From Cohaesibacter sp. (GTDB lineage: Bacteria; Pseudomonadota; Alphaproteobacteria; Rhizobiales; Cohaesibacteraceae), in the NCBI GenBank assembly GCA_025800105.1, contig JAOXSG010000780.1, positions 1 through 49,622 of the forward strand: a stretch of 49,622 nt of DNA. Reading direction: 5' to 3'. The notes under the pieces are model-generated. The model ran no database searches. It saw nothing but the letters and a program-made list of their open reading frames with translations, and was not told the origin of the DNA. Numbering within the stretch: the first letter of the stretch is position 1; each line of letters begins with the position of its first letter. Position numbers and translations under genes: made by a program. This document shows positions 7,432 through 18,622 of this stretch, piece after piece.

Positions 7432-7713
7432 ATGACCTTAGCCCCAACCAAACCACCATCACTTTCCATTGATTGGGACACTTACGGCGAATTGCTTGAG
7501 GATAGTGATTTGAGCGATGATCAAAAACGTGAGTTCATTCAGGTGCTTTGGTCAATTACTGTCAGCTTCGTTGATCTGGGGTTTGGAGTGCACCCTCTGC
7601 AGCAGCTCGAGGGTAAAGATATCTCTTTTGATGAATTGAACATCAATGATGTGATAGGCTCATCTGAGGACACACCCATTTTGAAAACTGAACAGGACAC
7701 AACTTCGCAGTAA
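7432..7713 (+). CDS. Small acidic protein of unknown function preceding the island recombinase
   Basis: A 93-residue acidic protein containing DWDTYGELLEDSDLSDDQK, a hydrophobic centre (FIQVLWSITVSFVDLGFGV) and an acidic tail. I recognise no domain. Its stop is 30 bases before the recombinase ATG, so the two are probably co-transcribed. Position suggests a recombination directionality factor or regulator of the recombinase, but nothing in the sequence proves it. An in-frame ATG at 7345 would add 29 residues but lies at the putative promoter and has no ribosome-binding site. Confidence 0.55.
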   Translation: MTLAPTKPPSLSIDWDTYGELLEDSDLSDDQKREFIQVLWSITVSFVDLGFGVHPLQQLEGKDISFDELNINDVIGSSEDTPILKTEQDTTSQ

Positions 7714-7743
7714 TTGCGATTAACGGAGAAGGAGTCTTTGATA

Positions 7744-9360
7744 ATGACACAAGAAAAGCAACAACAAGCCGTCATCTATTGTCGGATTTCGAGCACCGCG
7801 CAATTGAAGAAGGGGGACGGCCTAGCTTCACAAGAATCGCGATGTCGCGAGTATGCTCGATATAAGAATTATGATGTCGTGGAAACTTTCCATGACAATA
7901 AGTCGGGCGGTGATATGGATCGCCCTGCAATGACGGCGCTTCTTGAATTTCTCTCCAAACAGAATGACACCTGCGTGGTTGTGATCGATGATATCAATCG
8001 CTTTGCTCGTGATATTGTTGGGCATTGGCAATTGCGTGCAATGCTTGCCGAAGCAGGTGGCAAGCTTGAAAGCCCCTCTATTGAGTTTGGAGAGGACTCT
8101 GATTCCATTCTCGTTGAGAACTTGCTGGCTTCGGTATCTCAACACCAGCGTCAGAAGAATGGAGAGCAAACCAAGAACCGTATGCGCGGTCGCGCCTTGA
8201 ATGGCTATTGGCCTTTCCGTTCAACATTTGGCTACAAGTTTGAGCGGGTTTCTGGTCATGGGAATATATTGGTTCGGGATGAGCCGATTGCATCGATCCT
8301 CCAAGAAGCCTTGGAAGGATTTGCAACAGGACGGTTTGAAAGCCAAGGTGAGGTCAAACGCTTCTTAGAATCCCAACCAGCTTTTCCAAAAGACAAGCCA
8401 GACGGCACGCTTCGTTTTGAAACCATAATTCGTTTGATGAACCGTATTATCTATACGGGGCATATTGAAGTTCCCCAATGGGATGTGTCCTTGCGCAAAG
8501 GGCATCACGAGCCGATTATCTCGCTGGAAACATATGAACTGATCCATCAACGGATCAAAGAGGGATCTCGCGCACCAGCTCGCAAAGATATCAGTACTGA
8601 TTTTCCCTTGCGTGGATTTGTCTGCTGCGATGATTGCGGTACGGCCTTGACTGCATGCTGGTCAACCAGCAAGTCGGGTAAGAAGCATCCGTATTACCTG
8701 TGTCATTCAAAAGGTTGCCCAAGCTATCGCAAATCCATCCGCCGCGATGTGTTGGAAGGGGAATTCTCAGAATTGATGCAAGAACTAAAGCCTTCTGAGA
8801 GCATGTTCGTTCTTGTTAAGCGGATGTTCCAAGATGCGTGGAAGCAGCGCCTAGGGCAAGCTGATGCTAATCTAGATCATATTCGCAAAGAGCATCGGCA
8901 AATCGAATCTAAGATCGAAGGGCTATTGGATCGGATTGTCGAAACAGATAATACCTCGATCATTGCAGCCTATGAGAAGCGTATTGCGACAATGGATCGA
9001 CAGAAGCTTATTTTGGCTGAAAAGATGGAAAATCAGGCGAAGCCAAAGCATACTATCGAGGAAATGTTCGAACACGCCTTTGCGTTCCTGTCAAACCCTT
9101 GGAAACTCTGGGAAAGTGGAAATTTGATCATGCAGAAAATCGTGCTGAGATTGGCTTTTGCAGAGAGAATTTCTTACTCGCGGAGTGAAGGACTTCGAAC
9201 ACCAAAAACCACCTTGCCATTCAAGGTGTTAGGGTCGATTTGCGATGATGGGAAGGAAATGGCGGAGAGGAAGGGATTCGAACCCCCGGTACCCGCAAAG
9301 GCACAACGGTTTTCGAGACCGCCCCGTTCGACCACTCCGGCACCTCTCCGCATAGTTTGA
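7744..9360 (+). CDS. Large serine recombinase (integrase) of the island
   Basis: A 538-residue protein with the large serine recombinase layout. The N-terminal catalytic domain has YCRISS (Ser16 nucleophile), DDINRFARD and a long E-helix. A recombinase domain follows (GRALNGYWPFRSTFGY to SLETYELIHQRI), then a zinc ribbon (CCDDCG ... CHSKGCPSY), then a coiled coil (about 360-440). GGAG lies 11 bases before the ATG at 7744; an in-frame TTG at 7714 is less likely. Its job would be integration and excision of the island. The frame has no stop before the tRNA-Ser gene, so roughly the last 30 residues (MAERKGFEPP...) are read from the tRNA's antisense strand. Confidence 0.88.
   Translation: MTQEKQQQAVIYCRISSTAQLKKGDGLASQESRCREYARYKNYDVVETFHDNKSGGDMDRPAMTALLEFLSKQNDTCVVVIDDINRFARDIVGHWQLRAMLAEAGGKLESPSIEFGEDSDSILVENLLASVSQHQRQKNGEQTKNRMRGRALNGYWPFRSTFGYKFERVSGHGNILVRDEPIASILQEALEGFATGRFESQGEVKRFLESQPAFPKDKPDGTLRFETIIRLMNRIIYTGHIEVPQWDVSLRKGHHEPIISLETYELIHQRIKEGSRAPARKDISTDFPLRGFVCCDDCGTALTACWSTSKSGKKHPYYLCHSKGCPSYRKSIRRDVLEGEFSELMQELKPSESMFVLVKRMFQDAWKQRLGQADANLDHIRKEHRQIESKIEGLLDRIVETDNTSIIAAYEKRIATMDRQKLILAEKMENQAKPKHTIEEMFEHAFAFLSNPWKLWESGNLIMQKIVLRLAFAERISYSRSEGLRTPKTTLPFKVLGSICDDGKEMAERKGFEPPVPAKAQRFSRPPRSTTPAPLRIV
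9260..9349 (-). tRNA. tRNA-Ser(CGA)
   Basis: The minus strand gives acceptor stem GGAGAGG (9349-9343) paired with CCTCTCC, discriminator G and an encoded CCA (9262-9260). There is a D-arm GCCGGAGTGGTCGAA and an anticodon loop CTCGAAA with anticodon CGA. A long variable arm typical of class II serine tRNAs and a T-arm with GGTTCGAATCC follow. Length is 90 bases. It reads codon UCG. The gene is complete, so integration of the island kept or rebuilt its 3' end. Confidence 0.95.
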
Positions 9361-9616
9361 CACACGTAAACTTCCTGCATCAAAGCTGGATCGGACCATA
9401 CACACAGCCAAGAGCAAGCTCAAGAGAGGGCAATCACTACCCACAAACAATCAAAGACACAAACCCATATCCAAACCATCCATGAGGATAGCATAACGGG
9501 TGGCTTGGAAAGAGGCAGAGGGCTGACTCAGAACGTTTCAATCAAGCTCACAAACAAATAAGGATAGAGAGGCAGAGAAAAAGCCAAGCTTCTTTTGCCA
9601 AATCCCGCACTTTTCC
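9350..9616. other. Gene-free stretch between tRNA-Ser and the rplU promoter
   Basis: I see no convincing coding sequence, RNA gene or terminator here. It should contain the minus-strand promoter of the tRNA gene, but no clear -35/-10 pair stands out. It is the first island-free chromosomal sequence on this side. Confidence 0.5.
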
Positions 9617-9644
9617 TTGACTTTGAAGCCCTAAAAGCTATAGT
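9617..9644 (+). promoter_or_regulatory. Sigma-70-type promoter of rplU-rpmA
   Basis: TTGACT (9617-9622) and TATAGT (9639-9644) have a 16-base spacer. Transcription would start near 9651, giving a leader of about 160 bases before rplU. Confidence 0.7.
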
Positions 9645-9656
9645 GCGGCCAAGTCT

Positions 9657-9792
9657 GGCGTGGAATGCATTCCGCGCCTGTTTGTTTGTGATGTCTCTTT
9701 TCTATCCATCTCATTGGAGTCAAAAAGAAATCTCAAACAGATGAATTCGTTCAACGACTGAAAAAAGACGACACCCACAAATGGGCATGTCG
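9657..9792 (+). promoter_or_regulatory. Structured 5' leader of rplU (two hairpins)
   Basis: A near-perfect 22-base palindrome at 9657-9678 (GGCG, one mismatch, GGAAT/ATTCC, CGCC) sits at the predicted 5' end of the message. A second hairpin at 9769-9792 pairs CGACACCCA with TGGG-ca-TGTCG, directly before the ribosome-binding site AGGAG at 9801. Ribosomal-protein operons are often autoregulated through such leaders, but binding of L21 or another protein here is only inferred. Confidence 0.4.
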
Positions 9793-9811
9793 GATTGAAC
9801 AGGAGAAAAAA

Positions 9812-10459
9812 ATGTTCGCAGTCATCAAAACAGGCGGTAAGCAATATACTGTTTCCCCTGAAGATGTGATCAAAATCGAGAAACTCGAAGGCGAAGCCGG
9901 CGACACTGTTGTGTTTGACTCTGTGCTGCTGGTTGGCGGCGAAGGCGATGCACAAGTTGGCGCACCTTTGGTAGAAGGCGCAAGCGTTGCTGCGGAAATC
10001 GTTGATCAGGGCCGTGGCCGCAAGATCATCATTTTCAAAAAGCGTCGTCGTCAAAATTCCCGTCGTCGCAATGGTCATCGTCAGCACTTTACCTCTGTCA
10101 AGATCACCGAGATCCTGACTGGCGGCAAAGCCCCTGCAAAGGCAGCGAAGAAAGCGACCCCTGCCAAAGCAGAAGACGCTGAAAAAGCACCTGCCAAAGC
10201 CAAGGCAAAAAAAGCTGACGCTGAAGTGACCGCTCTGTTTGATGCACCAGCAGGCGACAAGGACGATCTGAAAAAGATTTCCGGCGTTGGTCCTGTTCTG
10301 GAAGGCAAACTGAACGCATTGGGCATTACCACTTTTGCGCAAGTTGCAGCTTTCAGTGCTGAAGATATCGCAAAAGTTGACGATGCCCTGAGCTTCAAAG
10401 GCCGCATCGAACGTGACAACTGGCTCGAGCAGGCAGCAAGCCTGGCAGCCGAGAAATAA
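9812..10459 (+). CDS. rplU: 50S ribosomal protein L21 with long C-terminal extension
   Basis: Residues 1 to about 102 are canonical L21 ([12 protein letters not shown] at the start, the basic [16 protein letters not shown] loop and [10 protein letters not shown]). Bacterial L21 normally ends there. This protein goes on to 215 residues with an Ala/Lys-rich linker (about 103-150) and a second domain containing [20 protein letters not shown], a helix-hairpin-helix-like motif, followed by [20 protein letters not shown]. Extended L21 proteins are known in some Alphaproteobacteria. AGGAGA lies 7 bases upstream. rpmA follows 23 bases later in the same operon. L21 binds 23S rRNA in the large subunit. 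Confidence 0.95.
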   Translation: MFAVIKTGGKQYTVSPEDVIKIEKLEGEAGDTVVFDSVLLVGGEGDAQVGAPLVEGASVAAEIVDQGRGRKIIIFKKRRRQNSRRRNGHRQHFTSVKITEILTGGKAPAKAAKKATPAKAEDAEKAPAKAKAKKADAEVTALFDAPAGDKDDLKKISGVGPVLEGKLNALGITTFAQVAAFSAEDIAKVDDALSFKGRIERDNWLEQAASLAAEK

Positions 10460-10482
10460 GTTAGAAACGAGGAGACACCAAA

Positions 10483-10752
10483 ATGGCACATAAAAAGGCA
10501 GGTGGTTCATCCCGTAACGGTCGCGATTCAGCTGGCCGTCGTCTGGGCGTTAAGAAATTTGGCGGGGAATCTGTGATTCCTGGCAACATCCTTGTGCGTC
10601 AGCGCGGAACCAAATGGCATCCGGGCAACAATGTCGGCATGGGCAAGGACCATACTATTTTTGCAACCGTTGAAGGCAAGGTAGAATTCCGCGCAAAAGC
10701 CAATGGCCGAACTTATGTATCTGTCAATCCGGTGGCGGAAGCCGCAGAATAA
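10483..10752 (+). CDS. rpmA: 50S ribosomal protein L27
   Basis: An 89-residue protein starting [16 protein letters not shown], the typical L27 N-terminus that reaches the peptidyl-transferase centre. It continues with [15 protein letters not shown] and ends in a short acidic tail. Length is normal for the family. A ribosome-binding site (GAGGAGA) precedes the ATG. It is co-transcribed with rplU and followed by a strong terminator. Confidence 0.97.
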   Translation: MAHKKAGGSSRNGRDSAGRRLGVKKFGGESVIPGNILVRQRGTKWHPGNNVGMGKDHTIFATVEGKVEFRAKANGRTYVSVNPVAEAAE

Positions 10753-10839
10753 ACATCGGCATGAAGTACACGATTAGCCGGTGTCCCAAGACCCCGGCCA
10801 ATCGATGAAAGCGCCCCTCAAAGGTAGCTGATCAAGTTG

Positions 10840-10873
10840 AAAGGGAAGATGGGACACCATCTTCCCTTTTCTT
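10840..10873 (+). terminator. Intrinsic terminator after rpmA
   Basis: A perfect 12-bp stem pairs AAAGGGAAGATG (10840-10851) with CATCTTCCCTTT (10858-10869) around a 6-base loop, followed by a T-rich run. It ends the rplU-rpmA unit. Confidence 0.9.
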
Positions 10874-10911
10874 TTACCCATCTTGTCAGCCATCATTTTG
10901 AGGAGGAATTC

Positions 10912-11498
10912 ATGTTAGACATAGATAAAAGCATACAGCAGGAAGAACCCGACAGTATCATCGCTTTGCGGACGGGTGCCCTCATCCTTCGCTCCCCGCA
11001 AAGCTGTGACCGGGACAAACTGGCAGCCATTGCAGCCAATCCCCGCGTCACCAAAAATCTGTCCGATGAGACGTGCAGCTTGCATGCCACCATGGCAAAG
11101 CATAACAAAAGCCGCACCATGGTCATTGCCACCTCTGCCAATCAGCCCTTGGGCCTAATCGGCTATAAGCCCGATATGGCACACTCCAACCAGTTTCTCT
11201 CGCTCTGGCTGGACGAAGCCTGCTGGAACCGTGGTTATGGCACATTGGCAACTCAGGCCATGCTCGATCTGGCTTTCTCCAAGGATGATGTCGACTGCAT
11301 GTTTGCCCTAGCCCGTGTCTCCAGCATGGCCTCCAAACGCCTTTTGGAAAAATGCGGCTTTCAATATTGCGGAACCGGCATGACCCGCTCCGCTTTTTAC
11401 AAAGGCATGATCCCGACGGACCGGTTCAAACTGGAGCGACGCGTCTGGCAAGCCTTACGAGACTGGAATCACTTAACCCCCAACAAAGGAGCAGCCTG

Positions 11499-11499
<1 letters not shown>
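10912..11499 (+). CDS. GNAT-family N-acetyltransferase (RimJ/RimL type)
   Basis: A 195-residue protein with the GNAT fold of the RimJ/RimL group: LRTGALILRSPQSCDRDKLA at the N-terminus, a central GLIGYKP strand, LWLDEACWNRGYGTLATQAM (acetyl-CoA-binding region, RGYG) and ASKRLLEKCGFQYCG at the end. Such enzymes transfer acetyl groups from acetyl-CoA to amines, often protein N-termini; the substrate is unknown. The ATG at 10912 has GAGGAGG upstream. Its TGA overlaps the next gene's ATG, so it is coupled to the second GNAT and to obgE, an arrangement found in other Alphaproteobacteria. Confidence 0.88.
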
Positions 11500-14208
<2,709 letters not shown>

Positions 14209-14266
14209 CAACAATCAGGCAAGACTGATCCTGCCAAAGGCATAAGCCATCAAAGAACAAAGGGAC

Positions 14267-15541
14267 ATGAAGGATATGACAGGCACCATTACCGAGATCA
14301 TGCTGGATTTGGGCCAAAAAGCCAGACATGCAGCCCGCGAGCTTGCCAATGCCCCGACAGATCAAAAGAACAAAGCCTTGTCTGAAGCAGCAAGCGCCAT
14401 TCGCGCCGCCACCCAAACAATTCTGGATGCCAATGCCAAGGATATTGAAAAAGGCAAACAGGACGGCATGGCCGCCTCTTTCCTTGACCGCCTGACCCTT
14501 GATGAAGAGCGTATCGAAGCCATCGCAAAAGGCCTTGATGCCATTGTCACCCTGCCCGACCCTGTCGGCACCATCATGGCAGAATGGGACCGCCCCAATG
14601 GCCTACAAATTGAGCGGGTGCGTACGCCCCTTGGTGTGATTGGTGTCATTTACGAAAGCCGTCCCAATGTCACTGCCGATGCAGGTGCGCTGTGCCTGAA
14701 AGCAGGCAATGCCTCTATCTTGCGCGGTGGATCGGACAGCTATCATTCCTCACGCGCCATTCATGCCTGTTTGATGCAAGGGCTAAAAGAAGCTGGCCTG
14801 AGCGAGCATTGCATTCAGATGGTCCCAACCACCGACCGTGCTGCCGTGGGCGAAATGCTCAAAGGCTTGGGCGGCAATATGGATGTGATCGTGCCACGCG
14901 GCGGCAAAGGCCTTGTTGGCCGTGTGCAGAACGAGGCCCGTGTGCCTGTCTTCTCTCATCTAGAAGGCATTTGCCATGTCTATATCCATGAAGCAGCCGA
15001 CGCGCAAAAAGCAAGCGCCATTACCTTAAATGCCAAAATGCGCCGCACTGGCATTTGCGGCGCAGCCGAGACCCTGCTCATTGACCGCAAACTGGCGCAA
15101 AGCCATGCCAAGCCGATCCTCACAGCCTTGCAAGAGGCAGGCTGCACACTTCATGGCACGCAAGAAATTGCCGCGCTCATGGATGATGTTGTGCTGGCAA
15201 CAGAAGAGGACTGGAGCACCGAATATCTGGCCGCAGACCTCTCTGTCAAACTGGTCGAAAATATCGACGAAGCCATCCAGCATATCGCAACCTATAGCTC
15301 TTCGCATACCGAAAGCATCATCACAGAAGACACAACAGCCGCAAACCGCTTCCTCAAGGAAGTGGACAGCGCCATTGTGATGCATAATGCCTCCACCCAA
15401 TTTGCCGATGGCGGTGAATTTGGCATGGGCGCTGAAATTGGCATTGCCACAGGGCGTATGCATGCCCGCGGGCCTGTCGGTCTGGAGCAATTGACCAGCT
15501 TCAAATATCGCGTGCATGGCACAGGTCAAACCAGACCATAA
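14267..15541 (+). CDS. proA: Gamma-glutamyl phosphate reductase
   Basis: A 424-residue NADPH-dependent reductase of the aldehyde dehydrogenase superfamily. It has [32 protein letters not shown] (cofactor region), the catalytic cysteine in [13 protein letters not shown] and [19 protein letters not shown] near the C-terminus. It converts gamma-glutamyl phosphate to glutamate semialdehyde, which cyclises on the way to proline. Two starts are close together (14267 with AAAGGG upstream, 14276 with GAAGGA); I keep the longer. nadD follows 36 bases later on the same strand. Confidence 0.97.
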   Translation: MKDMTGTITEIMLDLGQKARHAARELANAPTDQKNKALSEAASAIRAATQTILDANAKDIEKGKQDGMAASFLDRLTLDEERIEAIAKGLDAIVTLPDPVGTIMAEWDRPNGLQIERVRTPLGVIGVIYESRPNVTADAGALCLKAGNASILRGGSDSYHSSRAIHACLMQGLKEAGLSEHCIQMVPTTDRAAVGEMLKGLGGNMDVIVPRGGKGLVGRVQNEARVPVFSHLEGICHVYIHEAADAQKASAITLNAKMRRTGICGAAETLLIDRKLAQSHAKPILTALQEAGCTLHGTQEIAALMDDVVLATEEDWSTEYLAADLSVKLVENIDEAIQHIATYSSSHTESIITEDTTAANRFLKEVDSAIVMHNASTQFADGGEFGMGAEIGIATGRMHARGPVGLEQLTSFKYRVHGTGQTRP

Positions 15542-15577
15542 CAACCTAACCAAGATGACAAGCCGGATCAGATCTGC

Positions 15578-16198
15578 ATGAGCCGCTCACCCAATCATGG
15601 CATATCTCTTCCCCCCATCGAGCCGGGCATGACCATCGGCCTCTATGGGGGGAGTTTCAATCCTCCCCATGATGGGCATCGCCATGTCGCGCTGACAGCT
15701 TTGCAGCGCCTCTCTTTGCAAAAAATCTGGTGTCTGGTAACCCCCGGCAATCCTCTAAAAGACAATCGCTCTCTGCCCCCATTGGACAAGAGGCTGGATC
15801 AAACAGCACAGATAATGAACCATCCATCCATTGCCATCAGCGCATTGGAGGCAAAAATCGGAACAAATTATTCCGCCCAAACCATTCGCTGGTTAACCAA
15901 TAGATATCCCAAAACCCGCTTCATCTGGGTGATGGGAGCCGATAATTTGGCCAATTTTCACCATTGGAAGCAATGGAAGAGCATTTTTGCCACTTTACCC
16001 ATTGCAATCATCGACCGTCCGGGTTACAGCCTGTCGCCTCTCTCTTCCAGAGCGGCCCAAACCTATCAGGCTTGGCGCTTGCCGGAAAAAGAGGCAAAAA
16101 GTCTGTCTGCCAATCGCGGTCCTTGCTGGACATATCTGCATGGACCAAGATCCGATCTGTCTTCAACGCGTCTTCGCTCACAAAAAGACGAAAAGTAA
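15578..16198 (+). CDS. nadD: Nicotinate-nucleotide adenylyltransferase
   Basis: A 206-residue nucleotidyltransferase with IGLYGGSFNPPHDGHRH (the (H/T)xGH-type active-site region), FIWVMGADNLANFHHW and LSSTRLR at the C-terminus, in place of the usual ISSTxIR. It joins nicotinate mononucleotide to AMP in NAD synthesis. Position between proA and rsfS is the common order in Alphaproteobacteria. The N-terminus carries about 18 residues before the core. Confidence 0.95.
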   Translation: MSRSPNHGISLPPIEPGMTIGLYGGSFNPPHDGHRHVALTALQRLSLQKIWCLVTPGNPLKDNRSLPPLDKRLDQTAQIMNHPSIAISALEAKIGTNYSAQTIRWLTNRYPKTRFIWVMGADNLANFHHWKQWKSIFATLPIAIIDRPGYSLSPLSSRAAQTYQAWRLPEKEAKSLSANRGPCWTYLHGPRSDLSSTRLRSQKDEK

Positions 16199-16340
16199 GA
16201 GACTGGCAACAGCCTTGAAAATGTCACATAGAATGACTTAGGCTATATGAGTCGAACAATGAGATTCGACGGATCATTCTTTGCATTGCCAATATTGTCT
16301 GTAAAACAGGGCAAAGCAGGAAGAGATCTATTTTTGGAAA

Positions 16341-16757
16341 ATGAGGTGCATTCTGTCCACCGCAACACAAATGGAGACCATGCCCGACGGCCTTTCTCCC
16401 CAAGCCCCCGCCAAGGATCGGATGGATCCCGAGCAGGCGCTGACCCTGATCCTGTCTAGCCTGGACGATTCCAAGGCTGAAGACACCCTATCCATTGATC
16501 TGCGTGGCAAATCGTCCCTTGCTGATTTCATGATCATCACCTCTGGCCGCTCACACCGCCATGTAGGTGCGGTCTCGGATCGTCTGCTGCGTGATCTCAA
16601 AGACAATGGCTTTGGCAATGCCCATGTTGAAGGCCTGCCAAATTGCGATTGGGTGCTGATTGATACAGGTGATCATATCGTGCATATTTTCCGCCCAGAA
16701 GTGCGTGAATTTTATAACATCGAAAAAATGTGGTCCGCTGAAAGTCAGGACGACTAA
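16341..16757 (+). CDS. rsfS: Ribosomal silencing factor RsfS
   Basis: A 138-residue protein with the RsfS core: LILSSLDDSKAEDTLSIDLRGKSSLADFMIITSGRS, then HVGAVSDRLLRDLKDNGF and DWVLIDTGDHIVHIFRPEVREFYNIEKMW. It binds L14 on the 50S subunit and blocks subunit joining in starvation. Family members are about 105-120 residues. The start at 16341 gives a longer N-terminus; ATGs at 16371 and 16380 are possible alternatives. It is separated from nadD by 142 bases, so it may have its own promoter. rlmH follows after 23 bases. Confidence 0.95.
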   Translation: MRCILSTATQMETMPDGLSPQAPAKDRMDPEQALTLILSSLDDSKAEDTLSIDLRGKSSLADFMIITSGRSHRHVGAVSDRLLRDLKDNGFGNAHVEGLPNCDWVLIDTGDHIVHIFRPEVREFYNIEKMWSAESQDD

Positions 16758-16780
16758 CCCGCAATTCTGGCTGATATGTC

Positions 16781-17263
16781 ATGAAACTGATCCTTGCCGC
16801 CGTTGGCCGCCAAAAGGCAGGCCCGGAGACAGACTTGCTTGAGCGCTATCTGGACCGCGCCCGCAAAGCCGGGCGCAGTTTGGGCTTTACCTCTATCGAA
16901 ATGATAGAGCTGGTAGAAAGCCGCGCCAAATCCACAAAAGAGCGCAAGGATCAGGAAGCCGAGCACTTGCTCAAGGCCCTTCCCGCCAACAGCTTCATCA
17001 TTGCCTTGGATGAACAGGGCAAAAATGTCTCAAGCCCAGATTTTGCCACCTTGCTGGATCGCGAGCGCAGCGCAGGCCATGGCGCCATTGCATTGGTCAT
17101 TGGCGGCCCAGACGGCCATGGCAAGGCCTTGCTGTCCGCAGCCAGAAGCAAACTCGCCCTTGGCACCATGACATGGCCCCATCAAATTGCCCGTATGCTG
17201 ATCGCCGAACAGCTCTATCGCGCCATGACCATTTTAACAGGCCACCCCTATCATAGAAATTAG
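16781..17263 (+). CDS. rlmH: 23S rRNA pseudouridine-1915 N3-methyltransferase
   Basis: A 160-residue SPOUT-class methyltransferase with FIIALDEQGKNVSSPDFA, LVIGGPDGHG (SAM-binding knot) and the C-terminal WPHQIARMLIAEQLYRAM plus GHPYHRN. It uses SAM to methylate pseudouridine 1915 in 23S rRNA and acts on whole 70S ribosomes. Length is normal. It lies 23 bases after rsfS, which also concerns the ribosome. Confidence 0.97.
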   Translation: MKLILAAVGRQKAGPETDLLERYLDRARKAGRSLGFTSIEMIELVESRAKSTKERKDQEAEHLLKALPANSFIIALDEQGKNVSSPDFATLLDRERSAGHGAIALVIGGPDGHGKALLSAARSKLALGTMTWPHQIARMLIAEQLYRAMTILTGHPYHRN

Positions 17264-17513
17264 GGCGTAGACTCAGGCCTGACTGCGGCACCCATCAGGC
17301 AATCCCTCATAAGCTCTGCCTGCTTACCCCCATCAATTTTTCGTGACACAATCGCACCCTTTTCAAACATTGAAAAGAATTCGCGCCCAGCCAACCCAAG
17401 TTGGAAATAATTCAACTCATAGGGATGTATTGAGAAATACCATTTCTTGAAAACCGTATTCATATAATATTTATTAGAAAATAATTTCAAACAACCCGCA
17501 AAATGGTCCTGTC

Positions 17514-18524
17514 ATGAAAAAGAATTTTCTAGCCGCCATCGCCACTTCGTTCATTTTGGCATCCCCCCTCTCCTCCCACGCAGAAGAACCAGCGGAAATT
17601 CTCAATGTCTCCTATGACATTGCACGCGAGCTCTATGCCACGATCAATCCTCAATTCATCGCCCACTGGAAAGAAAAAACCGGCAAGGATATCAAAATCA
17701 AGCAATCCCATGCCGGTTCCTCCAAACAGGCCCGCGCTATCATGCAAGGCTTGAAAGCAGATTTGGTAACCTTCAATCAGGTCTTGGATGTGCAAATTCT
17801 GGCCGATCGTGGCGGTTTTGTTGCCAAAGACTGGCAGAAAACGCTCGCCAATAACGCTTCCCCCTATTTCTCGCTGCCCGCTTTTCTGGTGCGCAAGGAC
17901 AATCCCAAGGCAATCAAGGATTGGAATGATCTGATCCGTGATGATGTAAAGCTGGTCTTTCCCAATCCCAAAACATCAGGCAATGCCCGCTACACCTATC
18001 TGGCCGCCTATGCCTATGCTTTGGAAACCAACAACAATGATGATGCAAAGGCGCGCGAATTTGTTGGCAAATTGCTGAACAATGTTGCCGTCTTTGATAC
18101 CGGTGGCCGCGGCGCAACCACCAGCTTTGTCGAGCGGGAAATTGGCGATGTACTGATCACATTTGAGGCAGAAGTAGAAAATATCCGCGCCAAATATGGC
18201 AAAGACGATTATGTCCGTGTTGTGCCTTCCATTTCTCTGCTAGCAGAATTTCCGGTTGCTGTGGTGGAAAAGGTTGCCAAGAAGCGCGGATCATTAGATG
18301 TCTCCAAAGCCTATCTGGATTATATCTATAGCCAAGAAGGGCAAGAAATCGTCGCCTCTTTCAACAATCGTGTCCATCATCCGCAAGTCAAAGCCAAATA
18401 TGCCGACAAATTCCCCGATGTCCGTCTCATCCGTGTTGAGGATGTCTTTGGCGGCTGGCAACAGGCAAAAGACACCCACTTCAAGGAAGGCGGCACACTG
18501 GATCAGGTCTTTACCAAGAAATAA
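17514..18524 (+). CDS. sbp: Periplasmic sulfate-binding protein of the sulfate ABC transporter
   Basis: A 336-residue protein with a signal peptide (MKKNFLAAIATSFILASPLSSHA, cleavage after about residue 23). The mature part has the sulfate/thiosulfate-binding family motifs: LNVSYDIARELYATINPQF, QSHAGSSKQARAI, NPKTSGNARYTYLAA, and GRGATTSFVEREIGDVLITFEAE near the ligand site. It delivers sulfate (or thiosulfate) to the CysTW permease. It starts a four-gene operon. The 250 bases upstream contain a TATAAT at 17463 but no convincing -35 box. Confidence 0.95.
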   Translation: MKKNFLAAIATSFILASPLSSHAEEPAEILNVSYDIARELYATINPQFIAHWKEKTGKDIKIKQSHAGSSKQARAIMQGLKADLVTFNQVLDVQILADRGGFVAKDWQKTLANNASPYFSLPAFLVRKDNPKAIKDWNDLIRDDVKLVFPNPKTSGNARYTYLAAYAYALETNNNDDAKAREFVGKLLNNVAVFDTGGRGATTSFVEREIGDVLITFEAEVENIRAKYGKDDYVRVVPSISLLAEFPVAVVEKVAKKRGSLDVSKAYLDYIYSQEGQEIVASFNNRVHHPQVKAKYADKFPDVRLIRVEDVFGGWQQAKDTHFKEGGTLDQVFTKK

Positions 18525-18536
18525 AACTATGAGCAG

Positions 18537-18562
18537 GGCGTCATATCATCCGGTATGACGCC
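18537..18562 (+). promoter_or_regulatory. Intercistronic hairpin between sbp and cysT
   Basis: A perfect 9-bp stem pairs GGCGTCATA (18537-18545) with TATGACGCC (18554-18562) around an 8-base loop, with no T-run. It could protect the 3' end of the sbp message, so that binding protein is made in excess over permease, as in other ABC operons. This is inference. Confidence 0.45.
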
Positions 18563-18622
18563 TACCATCACTTGAAAGCTGACATGAGACAAATCTCCAA
18601 CCGGTTTGATGGATCAAAACAT

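Larger units (their letters stand above)
1..9262. mobile_element. Right part of a genomic island integrated at tRNA-Ser(CGA)
   Basis: The stretch is bounded on the right by a tRNA-Ser gene whose 3' end faces the island. A large serine recombinase gene sits directly against it, the usual layout of an integrated island. Inside are another serine recombinase and genes of conflict or defence type (kinase, GHKL ATPase with nuclease-like domain, metallopeptidase), all more AT-rich than the housekeeping genes that follow. No second copy of the tRNA 3' end was found by eye in the window, so the other att site should lie to the left of base 1. The exact right crossover, within or beside the 3' end of the tRNA gene, cannot be fixed from this sequence alone. 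Confidence 0.75.

Noticed and set aside
9260..9360. Real protein domain at the recombinase C-terminus (MAERKGFEPP...)
   Set aside because: The residues are the antisense translation of tRNA-Ser, a well-known artefact pattern, so they do not represent a domain, although the frame is genuinely open.
18572..18622. Longer CysT starting upstream
   Set aside because: The ATG at 18623 matches the family N-terminus; the extra residues have no family similarity and no good ribosome-binding site.
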